Assembly (NCBI GenBank): GCA_964036045.1
Contig: OZ038391.1
Location: 45,604,711-45,668,710 of the forward strand
Length of the DNA: 64,000 bases
Origin: Eutreptiella sp. 'Long Island Sound 2002'
Taxonomy: Eukaryota; Euglenozoa; Euglenophyceae; Eutreptiales; Eutreptiaceae
Reading direction: 5' to 3'
Shown here: in pieces, positions 11,703 through 21,965 of the stretch
Position numbering within the stretch: the first letter of the stretch is position 1
Layout: every line of letters starts with the position of its first letter
Program-made: the position numbers and the translations under genes
The notes under the pieces: model-generated
What the model was told of the DNA's origin: nothing
Databases searched by the model: none
Seen by the model: the letters and a program-made list of their open reading frames with translations, nothing else

Positions 11703-11706
11703 GCCC
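11543..11706 (+). repeat. (TC)n-rich microsatellite
   Basis: Interrupted TC repeats, with a pure (TC)n block near 11671-11695. Frames through it are Ser/Leu-rich artefacts. Confidence 0.85.
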
Positions 11707-11744
11707 AAAAAAGGGGGGTTCGGGTCGTTCGGTGTATCTCTATC

Positions 11745-11815
11745 CCCCCCGGGGTTCGAACCATCCTCTACAGGACAGAAGAGGTGTGGTGTATCCACTG
11801 GGCCACGACGATTGG
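11745..11815 (-). ncRNA. tRNA-like (Pol III promoter-like) sequence
   Basis: On the minus strand TGGCCCAGTGG (A-box-like) is followed about 35 nt later by GGTTCGAACCCC (B-box-like). The anticodon arm is imperfect (CCTCT/AGAGG enclosing a 10-nt loop) and no convincing acceptor stem forms. I infer a tRNA-derived SINE head or pseudo-tRNA rather than a functional tRNA. It lies on the same strand as, and about 0.9 kb downstream of, the LINE fragment at 12.7-13.99 kb. Confidence 0.35.
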
Positions 11816-11874
11816 GTATCTGCACCACGTGCTCCAATCTTTCTTTCCTACCCCCCCCTGTGTGTCATCCCCTG

Positions 11875-12516
11875 TCATGTGTATCTTCTTTCGCATGGGG
11901 GTGTGCTCAGCAGCGTGTAGAGGAACCGCACAGCGTCCCCGGCCACCGGGTCCGCCTGCCTGAAGAGCGTTCTTTGGAACAGCCGCAAGAGGTCCGCTCG
12001 GCCTGCCAGCCACACATGCATGCAATCTCCAGTTCTGCTCACCGAGGAGGGCACCGCTCTGTGTCCCTCTGCTGTCGGACAGTGGAGGATCGCCTCCCAC
12101 TGGAACGGGTGCCACTTGCCTGCACTTTTGGGTCGCCACTGGACCTGCATGTTCGCCAGAGCCTGGGACTTCAGGGTCCAGTTGATCTGGACCATCACCG
12201 AGTAGAGCTCCTGATTGCTCATCAGCAATGGTTCCCCATGGTTGTCCACAATCTCGCAGTGCATCCTGGTGTCATGTGGTTGGTCCAGTCGGAGCCAGAT
12301 CTGCTGATTGCGGGCCCAGGCCATTGTGGTCAGCTCTGCTTCAACTGCTTGCAGTCCTTCATTTGCAATGGCGTCTAGCTGGCTCAGTGCTTGCACTTTG
12401 AAACGCTGGCATTCTTGCTGAGGCTTGACCTTCTTTGGGGCTGGCTGGATGTGTGTGTATGGGCCATGCCGCTGCTGACGTGATCCCTTCTCCTGCTGTG
12501 TCCTTCCAGGCGGCAT
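11875..12516 (-). CDS. Uncharacterised 213-codon ORF downstream of a LINE fragment
   Basis: The ORF starts with a basic, Gln-rich segment (QQEKGSRQQRHGPY, then APKKVKPQQ). A compact mixed domain follows, with QALSQLDAIANEGLQAVEAE and many Trp residues (MAWARNQQIWLRL, INWTLKSQ, WRPKSAGKWHPFQWEAI). Composition is protein-like throughout and there is no internal frame break. It sits 204 bp beyond the stop of the LINE ORF2 fragment on the same strand, so it may be an additional ORF of that element or an unrelated host exon. No known domain is recognised. The basic, Gln-rich start with a helical centre would suit nucleic-acid binding, but that is only inference. Confidence 0.45.
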   Translation of the reverse strand: MPPGRTQQEKGSRQQRHGPYTHIQPAPKKVKPQQECQRFKVQALSQLDAIANEGLQAVEAELTTMAWARNQQIWLRLDQPHDTRMHCEIVDNHGEPLLMSNQELYSVMVQINWTLKSQALANMQVQWRPKSAGKWHPFQWEAILHCPTAEGHRAVPSSVSRTGDCMHVWLAGRADLLRLFQRTLFRQADPVAGDAVRFLYTLLSTPPCERRYT

Positions 12517-12532
12517 TACGCCTGGGTGTCTG

Positions 12533-12607
12533 TCCGCGATAGGACGCGGAGTTCAGCCGCTTGGTGGTCTCTTCTGTGTGCTGCTGCTTGCCGCGACAAG
12601 ACGCGGC
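12533..12607. repeat. Pair of related stem-loops
   Basis: Two hairpins have the same architecture. TCCGCG (12533-12538) pairs with CGCGGA (12545-12550) around ATAGGA. GCCGCG (12590-12595) pairs with CGCGGC (12602-12607) around ACAAGA. The outer pair changes from T-A to G-C while pairing is kept. They lie just 3' of the LINE ORF2 fragment on its coding strand. Confidence 0.6.
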
Positions 12608-12719
12608 TCGAGTGACGAAAAGCTCTGCGTCAGAACGCAAATTTCAGACATGCATGCATTGTTGTGCTTGAAACCTGTGAGATGTCCGCACCAGTACGCA
12701 GGGGCTACAGGTTTTGTCA

Positions 12720-13991
12720 TCATCGACCCTGTCCTGGGTTCCTGCTTTTCTTGAGCCTTCGCCTCTTGCGCTGCCGCCTGGTGTCGCTCACATCTGTGCT
12801 GAAAGACAGTGTGTCCGCTGCCGACAGTTCATTCAACAGGCCTCCCTGGTGTGGGTGTCCTGTCCTCATGTCCTCACTTTCTGTACTGCTTGAGGCGTAT
12901 GATCCCATTTCACGTGGCGCTGGCTCTCCGGATGCTTCCCCTGTCAGCTCATCACTATCCATGGGTACCATACCCAAGGATGACCAGAGTGCCTTGGTGT
13001 CCTCTGACTCTGATCCCGATCCTCCTCTCAAGCCTACCGTAGATTCCGACCCTGATGATGAGTTTGGTGCAACATGCTGAGACCACAGCGGGCTCGAACA
13101 CATGCCTTCCATCGCCAATCCATTCGCCACCTCATTCCCCTGCACGTTGACATGAGCTGGGACATGCTCCCACCTGACTTCTCTCCCCGGCGTCGCCATT
13201 TCTTGGAGCAGCATTTCCCAGACTGGGACGTGGACCTGCAGCTTTCCAGATGTGGTTGTCCATCCCTTTGACTTCCAGTGCTGGGCCCTGCCAGTCGCTC
13301 CCAGCTGCAGGTATTGCGAGTCGGTGAGGATTGCCAGTTTTGGCACCCAAAACCCCTGTAAGGCTTCTACGGCTGCCCAAAGCTCCGCCCCGTTGTTTGT
13401 TTGCCTGTGGCGTGTTGGTACATAGCCGCAGAAGCGTACCTCTGGTCCTTGCTCATCTTCCGCCGCGAACACGCCAAAGCCCCCGGCCCTGCGCATGTCC
13501 TTGTGGCTCAGTCTTTTTGACGACCCGTCCGTGTACACAATCCTGTAGCCCTTTGCCACCAGTTCTGCAATCAGATCTTGCACTCCTTGTAGCACTCCCG
13601 GGCCTGCCTGCCTCGGGCGCTTCGGGCGTGATTCCGTTTCCCTATGCCAGCTGTGGTTGTTGGCTGATTTCTCTTGAGTGAAGCACTCCGTGTGTGTTTG
13701 CCACCATGCATTCAATCCCCCATGAACTTGTACTTCCCCTTGTCGTGGCTGCACTCCGGTATCTCGAAGCTGCTCCAGTGACTTTTGAAAGCCTCTCCAC
13801 TGTTCCCTGCGCTCTCCTGAGTAAAATCCCACCCACTCACACAGCTCCCTTAGCCATGTTGTCAGATATGACGTGAACACCGGTGACGCTCCTGCTTTGA
13901 CTTCGCATCAGTACCGCCAGTGGGCACTTCTTGCCGACCACATCGCCCAGCCTTGGCTCGTGGTCAGTAACCACTCCTGGTGGTCGGACTC
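12720..13991 (-). pseudogene. 5'-truncated LINE ORF2 fragment with RNase H domain
   Basis: An open frame of about 390 codons encodes an RNase H-like domain: YTDGSS (first Asp), NNGAELWAAV (Glu), ILTDSQYL (Asp) and VPAHVNVQGNEVANGLA, the conserved C-terminal motif. In that motif the usual catalytic Asp is Asn. Upstream, TSYLTTWLRELCEWV and, in another frame, GWAMWSARSAHW match the region before RNase H in the LINE at 37.4 kb (GLIMWTAVMASW, then IFLTQWLCILARW). The homology stops at the G16 run at 13992-14007. The tail ends FSTDVSDTRRQRKRRR, shared with the fragment at 62.4 kb. This is a truncated copy, disabled by stops and a frame change near 13.9 kb. Confidence 0.8.
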
Positions 13992-14183
13992 GGGGGGGGG
14001 GGGGGGGATTCGAACAGGCCGCCCCCCTTGGTATATGGGGCACACATGGGCAAGCCCCATGAGGTGCACAACTTTAGCCAGTTGCACAACGCCGCGGAAA
14101 CCACCAGCAGCCAAGAGAAGGCTGCTTATAACGCTGCTACAGCATGCTCTCAGCAGGCAGACAGTGGACAGCAAGCGGGCATA

Positions 14184-15112
14184 CAGGGGGGGGGGGGGGG
14201 GGATTTTCGCGGGGGGGGGGAATATTTCGTTGTGGGAAATTTCGTAGTTCAAATGTGTGCGAAAGTTCCCGCTCAATTTTCAGGCCGCTGTGCGAAATTT
14301 AGCCACTGGTGCGAAATTTAGCCACTGGGGATTCGCGGGAGGGATGCTTCTTGTCCCCCCCCCCCCCCTTCCGTGGGCTTCTGGGTAAGAGGCCATTGGA
14401 TGCCTCTTCGTTTATGGATTTGCGCAAGAAGCGGCACAAAAAGGAAACACGCAAGTAGTGCTATTTGGGTCCTCTCTGTTTCTTCAGTGCAACCTTTTTT
14501 TTCGAATCTGAGGTGATATCTTATCAAACAGTTCTGCAACTGTGCTTTGCAGCCCAAACATATTGTATCATGGCCTGAGTGGTATCAAGTCAAACAGTTC
14601 TTCAACTGTTTTCTTTCCAAGGCAAACTTGATTCGCAGCCAGGGTGCAAGGCTTTGTTTGTGCAGGAAAAAAGTATTTTTCCATGCTGAAGTTATAGACA
14701 GTGGGCATTGAACCAAGGCTATTATTTTGTAAGACCACTGCACATACCACTAGAGCACTCACCATCACTGGTACTTGCTCAAGAATCACATGAAGCCTAA
14801 GGGGTGAAAATTTTTGTCCACCTGTTTGTAGCTGCACAACAACCAAAAGGAAGGTGTGTTTGGGGCATGGGATTGAGATCCAGGTCACGCAGGAACCCCC
14901 TGAAAATGAAGAATGCCCACGTGGAAGCTCTTGGAAATACGCAAAACAATCCTGGAACCCGCTGGAATTTGGCAGTGCAACTACCACTAGTAAACAGTAC
15001 AATCCTGGAAGGGTGTGAAATTTCCCGCGGGATTTTCAGGCCACTGTGCGAAATAAACTCGGTGCGAAATTTTCTCGTGCGAAAAAACTTCAGTGCGAAA
15101 TTCCCCCCCCTG
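14184..15112. mobile_element. G-run-bounded element, possibly a non-autonomous hAT-like transposon
   Basis: The left end begins CA followed by G17 and the right end is CCCCCCCCTG, so both termini read CAGGGG inward, as in many hAT elements. The flanking octamers CGGGCATA and TAGGCACA match at 5 of 8 positions, which could be a decayed 8-bp target duplication. Subterminal GTGCGAAAT motifs cluster at both ends (14256-14320 and 15018-15100). These clusters are partly direct rather than inverted, so a nested or composite structure is also possible. No transposase is present. A tRNA-like segment lies inside. Confidence 0.35.
14687..14780 (-). ncRNA. tRNA-like (Pol III promoter-like) sequence
   Basis: On the minus strand GTGCTCTAGTGG (A-box-like) is followed about 40 nt later by GGTTCAATGCCC (B-box-like). 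The T arm pairs only partly and no clear acceptor stem is visible. Probably a tRNA-derived repeat inside the G-run-bounded element. Confidence 0.3.
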
Positions 15113-15119
15113 TAGGCAC

Positions 15120-16470
15120 AGGCAGGACTGTGGCACTGGGAGCACCCATTTACGAGGAGACAAGCATCCGCGTTGGAGCCCAAAGGATGTGGCATGGGTG
15201 CGCAGGGAGGGAGGTCACATAACCCTCCACCATCGTAGGGACTCACCAAGGTGAGGGCCCAGATCCAAGGACAAAAGCACATTCCACATGAAGGGCCCCA
15301 TGGTCCCAGTGAACCCCCCCCCCTTGCAGCGCCAAATGGAACAACGTTATGGCCAAATGAGTGCCCCCTTCAGCCCCTTGAGGTTTCAAGAAAAGGTAAA
15401 TCAATTCTGAGCTATCGCCTCACCCGTAGCATAGCACCGGAAGGGGTGGTCCCATGTTGGGGCTTTGCTTACTGCATTTGTTCATTGCAGTTGCACAGCT
15501 CACAGTTTGTTTTGCTCAAAGCAGGCCCGGCATGCAAATTGAACATTGCTTCGCATGTTGTTCCTGGGTACTTCAGCGCATGATAATGACTGCTCCCCGA
15601 TGGAACATTCTGGATGAACTTGAGGGATTCAGTAAATGGTTTGTCGCCCCCAGAGCCCATCCCCCGGTCAGCAATTTTGCACACATAGCCTGGGCCACGC
15701 CACGTCACAAGACCACTACCATGGGTGTGCTGACCCCATGTTGTGTATGGTTCCCAGGCCCATGTTAGAGGGTGGTCACCATCGTTGGCTCTGCGTAGAA
15801 AGCTGCCACATAGTATTCCACATAGCGACGAGCTCCTCCCTTCTAAGGCACTTGGTAACCGTGTTGCTTCACTTACCTTTGGCATGTCCAAGGTTGGGTG
15901 CTAACAGCTTGTTGCCGTTTGATGTATGCGTTGGCATGCGTTTGCGGCTTGCTCAGGCCTGCTGCTTATCAGCCATCGGCATTCACTGTAATACTGCGGG
16001 CCATATGACACTATTGTACTGCCAAACAGGTCGGTATTGCTCTACCAATACAGTTGCTGGGTATCTCATAGCTGCTTGTAGTGTGGAATTATGTTGCTTC
16101 CTACTCTATGCATAAGTGGGTAGTGCTCTAGTGTATATAGCCACCGTGACTAGGTGTGTGTTCGATGCATTGTTGTTTTTCTTATCACTCGTCTGTCAAT
16201 GTTGTTACTGGCATGAAGATTTGTAGAATGGATTGCAGCAATGCATCATGTGTACATGCCCTTCAGCCACAGCCCAACCCACGTGCAGTTCTGCTGGGAA
16301 CACAAAAATGCGAGCGGATGCGAGCCCAGAGTTCATGTGCCCGTGGGAATTGCATGCCTCCAAGACAGAGGCGGGTGTATGTACAGATTTTACAGGGGCT
16401 GGGCGCTATGCTCCCACGATGAGCGGCGTTTCTCAGCAATAGCATGCGCTACGGTCCTTGTGGGATAGTG
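15120..16470. other. No recognised gene; one strong splice-donor-like site
   Basis: A minus-strand ATGCCAAAG is followed at 15876 by GTAAGTGAAG, a near-consensus 5' splice site. A 140-codon minus frame (15469-15891) runs across it and looks moderately protein-like, but if the donor is used the rest is intron. Nothing else is supported. Confidence 0.35.
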
Positions 16471-16471
16471 T

Positions 16472-16893
16472 TTAATTTTGCTCAGGGGTCCTCTGGGTTG
16501 TGGATGCGAAGCCACCCTGAAAACACCTAGCTGTAGGCCGCTCTAGTACGTCGCCCAGAAAAGCCTCCAAAGCAATCAGTTTTGTGCGCTGCGGGCAATG
16601 GGGGCTTTTTGAGAGCGTATGTGACTTGGATACAACGCTGTCCGTATCGAGGAAGACGAATTTGAGCCCCCGGTAGGCCGTGATTTTGGTGCCCATATAG
16701 AGTGCATACAATTCAGCCTGCTGATCCAAGAGGGGCAGATGTATGACTTGTAATAGCCTGGGTTTCCCACCATGCCGATATGGAAGCGTAGGGGATGTGT
16801 TGGTGTAGGCGCCGGTGCCGCGTCAACGAAAAAACTCGGCGACGGCACGTGGTGAAAAAAGGCTTCAAGGTAAGTCAAAGTTGTTCGCATCAT
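16472..16893 (-). pseudogene. Retroelement RNase H fragment, frameshifted
   Basis: From 16893 the minus strand reads FFVDAAP, then a variable segment and YKSYICPSW. After a frame change near 16730 it continues QQAELYALYMG, then FVFLDTDSVV. The order D, E, D and the VDAAP/AELxA/TDS motifs are those of RNase H domains of reverse-transcribing elements. The VDAAP form differs from the YPDGSS/YTDGSS form of the LINE copies here, so this is a different retroelement lineage. The end is degraded (stop at 16472). No reverse transcriptase core is recognisable next to it. Confidence 0.45.
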
Positions 16894-18067
16894 GTAGACA
16901 CACTATTACAACTTGGCTTTCATGTTGCGTGTCAAAAACGGAATAGAAAAAAATTGGAACCAAGTTTTCCATTGCCTTGCATTAATGGGATGCAATTGTG
17001 CAATGTCAAATTTGTTTGAATGGTGCCGTTTTGCTAATGTGATTCATTGATAATTGCCAGCATTGATTGTCAATGCTAGCATGTAGAGGGATGTACAAAT
17101 GTAGCAGGGTTGGTAAAGGTCTTCTCTACAAAAGTTGACGGATGCACATTTCCCAACCCGAATCGTTGGGAATGGAGTACGTCTGTGAAGGGTTGACCGC
17201 TACGTGCTCTGTCTAATGCGGTAGGGTTCGGGGGTGAGGGGGGACCACAACATACGTGGCTCCAAATGGCATTGTCAAGTGGGAGCAAGAATGTCTTTCT
17301 GGTAGCAAAGGCGGACCTTTGAGAAGCTAAAGCACGACACGAGACGACAACGAACCCATAACCGAGATGTCAATCACCCTGAGTGCAAAGACCGTACCCA
17401 TCACCACAAGACCTAAGGTTGGTGGCGTGGCTCATCTAGGTGCATCATCTACAAGTAGTGTCCCTCTTGATACTGGATCTCAAAGAGAGTAAGCAGCAAG
17501 AGAAAGAGAAAGAGAGAGAGAAAAAATGAAGACATTCCAATCCTCAACCTCGGAGATTATATACCCTTGTCCTTGGGAATGGCAACCCTGAGTTGTGAAG
17601 CTTTAGAAGGCTTAGGGCGCCAAGAGCCACTGGCAGCCTCGTTGGCTTTTGTGGTCGCCCGATGTCTGTGCCTCTTCTCCTCCTCCTTTGTGCTACGTAC
17701 AGAGAAGAGAATAATGCGAAGCAAAGTTGAGGCATCCTTTAGGGGGATGGGTGTCAAGAACACTTTGAAAATCTGCGAGGATGAATGGGAATGCCTCTTG
17801 AGAGGGGACGAAGAATAGGTGGAGACGGCGGAAATGTTCAAGGACTGAAAATCTAGGGCTGCGACGCCCTCACCTGAACTCAAGATCATCCGTGCTATGA
17901 GATGACGAGAAGTAGCTAGACAACTTCTCAAATTTGGTTTGCATGAAACCGTCGAGCTGACGACGAAGGCACTGCGGGGCCAGCAAGGAAGATCCCGACT
18001 TAAGTGCCTTATCTGCAGCCTTCAAGACCCAAGGGCAAAGACTCCAGGCTGAAGACCCGAGGACGAT

Positions 18068-18783
18068 TTGAAGCAGCCACCTACTACCATGTCCCTTGCT
18101 GTGGAACTATTGACAAGGGATGTGAAAAACTGTAGAGGAATCCGCAGGACTCCTATGGACTCACGACCTAGTGTTTTCCATCCTCGTGTGGGGACAGTAT
18201 TTGTCTTTTGTGTGAGTGAAGCCCTTGCTCATGAGATGAGAGGGTATGGCTTGCCCGCACTGGTGCCACTTGCTACTGTGAACCCAGTCCCGACAAGAGA
18301 ATCACGACGAAACTCTAAAGCTATCGCTACGGCCAACCTTCTAATCGAACGCTTCAAGGTCGATTCGAAAAAAACCCCCGAACAAGCGGAGGAAGTTTGC
18401 ACGGAGCAACCGAATGCCTACGTGGAGACGAATTGCACATTCATCAAGAAGTCCTCTAAGACAAAGCTTTTGCACCGGCAGGTCAGCACTACTTTATAGA
18501 AAAGCAAAAGCTGTGAGACTTTTTGAAGCGACTACAACAAGTTCATCCGGTCTACGAGACAAACTTGGGTGTCCGTGCCGAAGTTGAAGGGCTGCATATG
18601 CTCACCGAAGTCTCCAACGCTGCGCGGATTTCAGAATCCGTGGCGCAACGGAACGAGCTAATGGCAAGGAAGAACTCCCCTTCTTGCGGCCTCACCGAAG
18701 CAAAAACTTGCGAAGACACCTCCCAAGACATGGGAAAAGTGCCCTTGGACATCCGAGAGAAAATTCCGCACGGACTCTTATGA
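18068..18783 (+). pseudogene. Two adjacent ORFs of unknown function, possibly one broken gene
   Basis: 18068-18499 (143 codons) begins near a Met-Lys-Gln-Pro start and ends Lys/Thr-rich (IERFKVDSKKTPEQAEEV). 18523-18783 (86 codons, another frame) is helical (YETNLGVRAEVEGLHMLTEV, SESVAQRNELMARK). The gap is 24 bp and both look more protein-like than flanking frames, so one frameshifted coding region is plausible. Base composition here (17.3-19.6 kb) is more even and lacks the G runs seen elsewhere. Family unknown. Confidence 0.3.
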
Positions 18784-19157
18784 TGAGCTAATCGATCTTT
18801 TGATGCACATGGCGGTGAAGAGGAAAAACGAGTCTCACATAGACAAGTACCTCCGCAAAGAGCTGCGAAACGAAACCCTTGCTGAAAGCAGGACAGGAAA
18901 CAGCCTTTCCGGGTGTAACATCAACTAAGTTGGCGGCCGTGCAGGGCAAGTGAAGCTGATGCAGTAGAACTATCCGTGCAATGGCAAAAGTTGTCCTATT
19001 TTTTTTAAGTTGTGGTCCTACCGAACACAAAGGTGGAACGTGCTACATCCGTGACTGTGATCAGTGGTCTTCTGGCCTCCTTCGGCTTTAGAGAGCCCAG
19101 GAGACTAAGGATACTCAGGACGTAAAAACATCTAGAACGCTCCCACTACACGATGAC

Positions 19158-19661
19158 GTGCGGCTACTGCGGCAAATGTCGTCATTGCGAGGACATGCCA
19201 TTTCAACCGCAATAAAAGTTAGAAACCCAACAAAGCGGAAGAGGCAAAGAGGAAGAAGTAGGGATGTGATCCAAACTCTAGAAAATCTGGCAATGGCAAC
19301 CTTGCAGCTGGACGGCATACCTCAGCCCTCTGCACAAACATTGGAAGAAACCCTAGCCCCCCTCCTCCTCCCATACAACAACAACAACAACAACAAATGG
19401 TTGGATACAACAGGACAATCACCTGAGACAATGTTTGAACCGCATGACTGGTTTCATATCGCATACAGCAAAGAAATGGCATACAACATCCCGCTGTTTC
19501 GATTCCTAAATCAACTTGCCCGGCAAACCATCTGCAGTTGCCATTGTTGTCTTTGGGGTGACTTCGCGATTCTTGTGTGCGTTGGGTTTTGCAACCGCCA
19601 ACACCAGTGCTCTGCTGCAGCTCGGTTGCCTGAGCACATTCTAGTCATCTTTTGCACATGA
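19158..19661 (+). CDS. Uncharacterised ORF with a (CAA)n tract
   Basis: A 167-codon frame with a basic N-terminal part (NPTKRKRQRGRSRD), a helical or Gln-rich middle, an Asn run from (CAA)n/(AAC)n at about 19375-19396, then LDTTGQSPETMFEPHDWFH. No domain is recognised. It could be a remnant of the same coding region as 18.07-18.78 kb. Confidence 0.25.
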   Translation: MRLLRQMSSLRGHAISTAIKVRNPTKRKRQRGRSRDVIQTLENLAMATLQLDGIPQPSAQTLEETLAPLLLPYNNNNNNKWLDTTGQSPETMFEPHDWFHIAYSKEMAYNIPLFRFLNQLARQTICSCHCCLWGDFAILVCVGFCNRQHQCSAAARLPEHILVIFCT

Positions 19662-19664
19662 AAA

Positions 19665-21200
19665 TTTGTGCACACATGAACAGCGGCCATTGCAGGAAAA
19701 CAACTAAGATTGAGATGGCAAAAACAGCTATGCCTAAGGTCTTGCTGTTTCTTGAAGAGGGATGGGTTTTGTTGATAAAAAAAAAGAGGTAGGGTTTAGG
19801 GTGTGTAGGGTGGCTGTTGCAACATTTGGAGGGCTTGGGTACTATGTGGCTTGACTGCTCATAGATGCTCTACATCAAACTTGGGATTCACCAATCTGAT
19901 ACGGTTTCCAGAAACATTGTGTAAGTCACACAAAAAAGGCTTTGAACCTTTGGGACCCCTTTCTGCCCCTCTTATTTTCAGGGGCTGGAGGGGCCTCCCC
20001 CCTGCCAACTTCAACACGCACTTGCCTTGAATTCGGCCAACTGTACATTTGAAAAAATGATACTTTATCCCTATTACCTTAGCCCGACTCAACTGCTCAC
20101 TGCATGCAAGCGCTTTAATGACCATGGCCATGACCACAATGTAAAATTTGCTTCGCTTCATTTGATCGCAAGATGAATACATGTGTGAGAAGACATTTCA
20201 TCTCATTTCCTTAAGAGAAGTCTTGGATTTGAATAGTTCAAACTATTGATCACTATAAAACCACTTTTCAAAAACAAGGGGGTTAGGAGGGATTCTTGTG
20301 TTTTGAAGGGAAAGGACTGAGGCAGGAGTGAAAAAGCGCGCCATGGTCTTTGTAGGAAATGCATCGACTCCCTTCACAGGTGCATTTCCAACACTCCCCG
20401 GGGTCCTGGCTGGGGCTTTCCGGTTGTACATATGCACGCTAGCTTCGGGGGTAGTGAAGGGCGATGACTTGCTTCGCTTTCTTGGCAGATGGCAATGGCT
20501 CGCGCGCCCGGCGTCCCTGTCCACCTTCCTGACGGGGGTATACCTAGCCTCGGCTGCACCTGAGCATATTTGGGGCTTGCTATAAAACCTACCTCTTGGA
20601 GCTTGGTGAGTACCTTGCGGGCAGCTACGAGCAAGCGGCCGCGCGAGTGGGCATGTAAGAGGAAAACATCAAGTTATACTTGGTAAGTGACAAACGTCCG
20701 CAACGCTAGAGTGCAGAGCGGACAAGGGACTTGACGAGGAGCTGACACAGAGCACGGCTGTAACGCCAGCTGAAAGGGAGCCTCGTGTTTGTGAAATGCC
20801 CCCCCCCCCCCCCCCCCCCCGACTACAAAAATTCGTCTCCAATTGCACGAGACTAGTGGGTTGTTTTTGACCCAAGGTGATCCTCATAACCCTACCCCCA
20901 CATGTGCAACATGCACCCTCTTGAGTGCCGAAAGAGTGCGTTGAAAAGTGTATGTATTGTGCAAGTGGCCTACCAACATTCGTTTCCATCCTCATCCACT
21001 CCCAAGAAAATTGTAGAGAAAATGATTGGCGTTCAAGGCCATCCAAAGTGGTCAAATGGTGCAAATTTGGGCATTTGGAGACATGCAAGTGCCTTCCTGG
21101 GCCATTTTTGAGGTAAAAAAAAACACACACCTTGGTTGACTGGTTCAACAAAGTGCCAAACTGTGAGGAACGGTGTTTTTTCATCATTGGAGTGGATTTA
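19665..21200. other. Noncoding stretch with a C22 run
   Basis: Contains the longest homopolymer of the window, C22 at 20799-20820, and a plus-strand donor-like TTG then GTAAGTGA at 20683. A minus frame near 20480-20634 includes LQEVGFIASPKYAQV, faintly like the end of a reverse transcriptase, too short to call. Confidence 0.3.
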
Positions 21201-21335
21201 AATGCTTAACCCCCCCCCCCCCCCGTACAAGAACATGCGCGTGTTCTTATTTATTTGCGTGTTCTTATTTTTTGCGTGTTCTTATTTCTGAGACCTTGGT
21301 GTGCAGTGTTCCCAGCGCCCTTTGTTTGCAGAAAT

Positions 21336-21620
21336 ATGGCAGAGTTGAATGTTGATGACCCCTCCTTTTGGTTTAATGATGTTTTGGCTGCCAGAGATGA
21401 GGATGAGGCCATTGTGGATGAGTGCTATGAGGCGGCCACGGATGCCTCAGACTATGCTGGCAGTATCAGTGAGGGTGACAGTGACCCTGACCACGTTGAA
21501 CTCTGTGATGATCAACCTGAATTCTGTGATGATCAACGTGATTCTGAATTTTTTGATGGGGTGGGGGCTGAAGCAGTGGAGGTTCCTGAGTATGTACCCC
21601 CTGCAAGCAATTGTCCATGA
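21336..21620 (+). CDS. Short acidic ORF inside the piggyBac-like element
   Basis: A 94-codon ORF from the ATG at 21336, preceded by TTTGTTTGCAG, which would also serve as a splice acceptor. An upstream in-frame ATG at 21255 would add a hydrophobic leader from the subterminal repeat. The product is strongly acidic (DDPSFWFNDVLAARDEDEA, SISEGDSDPDHVELCDDQ) and ends PPASNCP. Many piggyBac transposases start with an acidic, poorly conserved segment, so this may be the N-terminal remnant of the transposase. The catalytic Asp residues and Cys-rich C-terminus of that family are absent. It could equally be an unrelated short protein. Confidence 0.4.
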   Translation: MAELNVDDPSFWFNDVLAARDEDEAIVDECYEAATDASDYAGSISEGDSDPDHVELCDDQPEFCDDQRDSEFFDGVGAEAVEVPEYVPPASNCP

Positions 21621-21704
21621 CATCCTTCTTGAAGCCTAATTAAAGACTGTGCGAATCGACCAATATGGCCCGAACCCTGTTGTGCATTGTTTGTGCAGGC
21701 ACGT

Positions 21705-21965
21705 GCTGAAATTGGGACCCCGGGACCTGTGGGAAGCAACAGGGTAAAAATTAGAAATTCTTGGTATGCCAGCAGGGGCTGGCCCATGCAGAAATTGGGA
21801 CCCTGTCACATGCGGGAAGCATCAGGAAAAAGTTTAAAAATCCCAGGCATGCCAGCAGAGGCCAACAGGTGCTGAAATTGGGACCCTAGGACCTGTGGGA
21901 AGCATCAGGGTAAAAAAATTCCTGGTATGTCAGCAGGGGCCGATAGGTGCAGAAATTGGGACCCT
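21705..21965 (+). repeat. Tandem repeat of about 80 bp, just over 3 copies
   Basis: GAAATTGGGACCC recurs at 21708, 21791, 21874 and 21952, spaced 83, 83 and 78 bp. Intervening text is similar (GGGAAGCA, CAGGGTAAAAA, GGTATGCCAGCAGGGGC). It lies within the piggyBac-like element, 3' of the acidic ORF. Confidence 0.8.

Noticed and set aside
20374-20634. Reverse-transcriptase-like peptide LQEVGFIASPKYAQV on the minus strand
   Set aside because: Only one short motif-like stretch, no catalytic YxDD or neighbouring RT motifs. A plus-strand frame there looks equally plausible.
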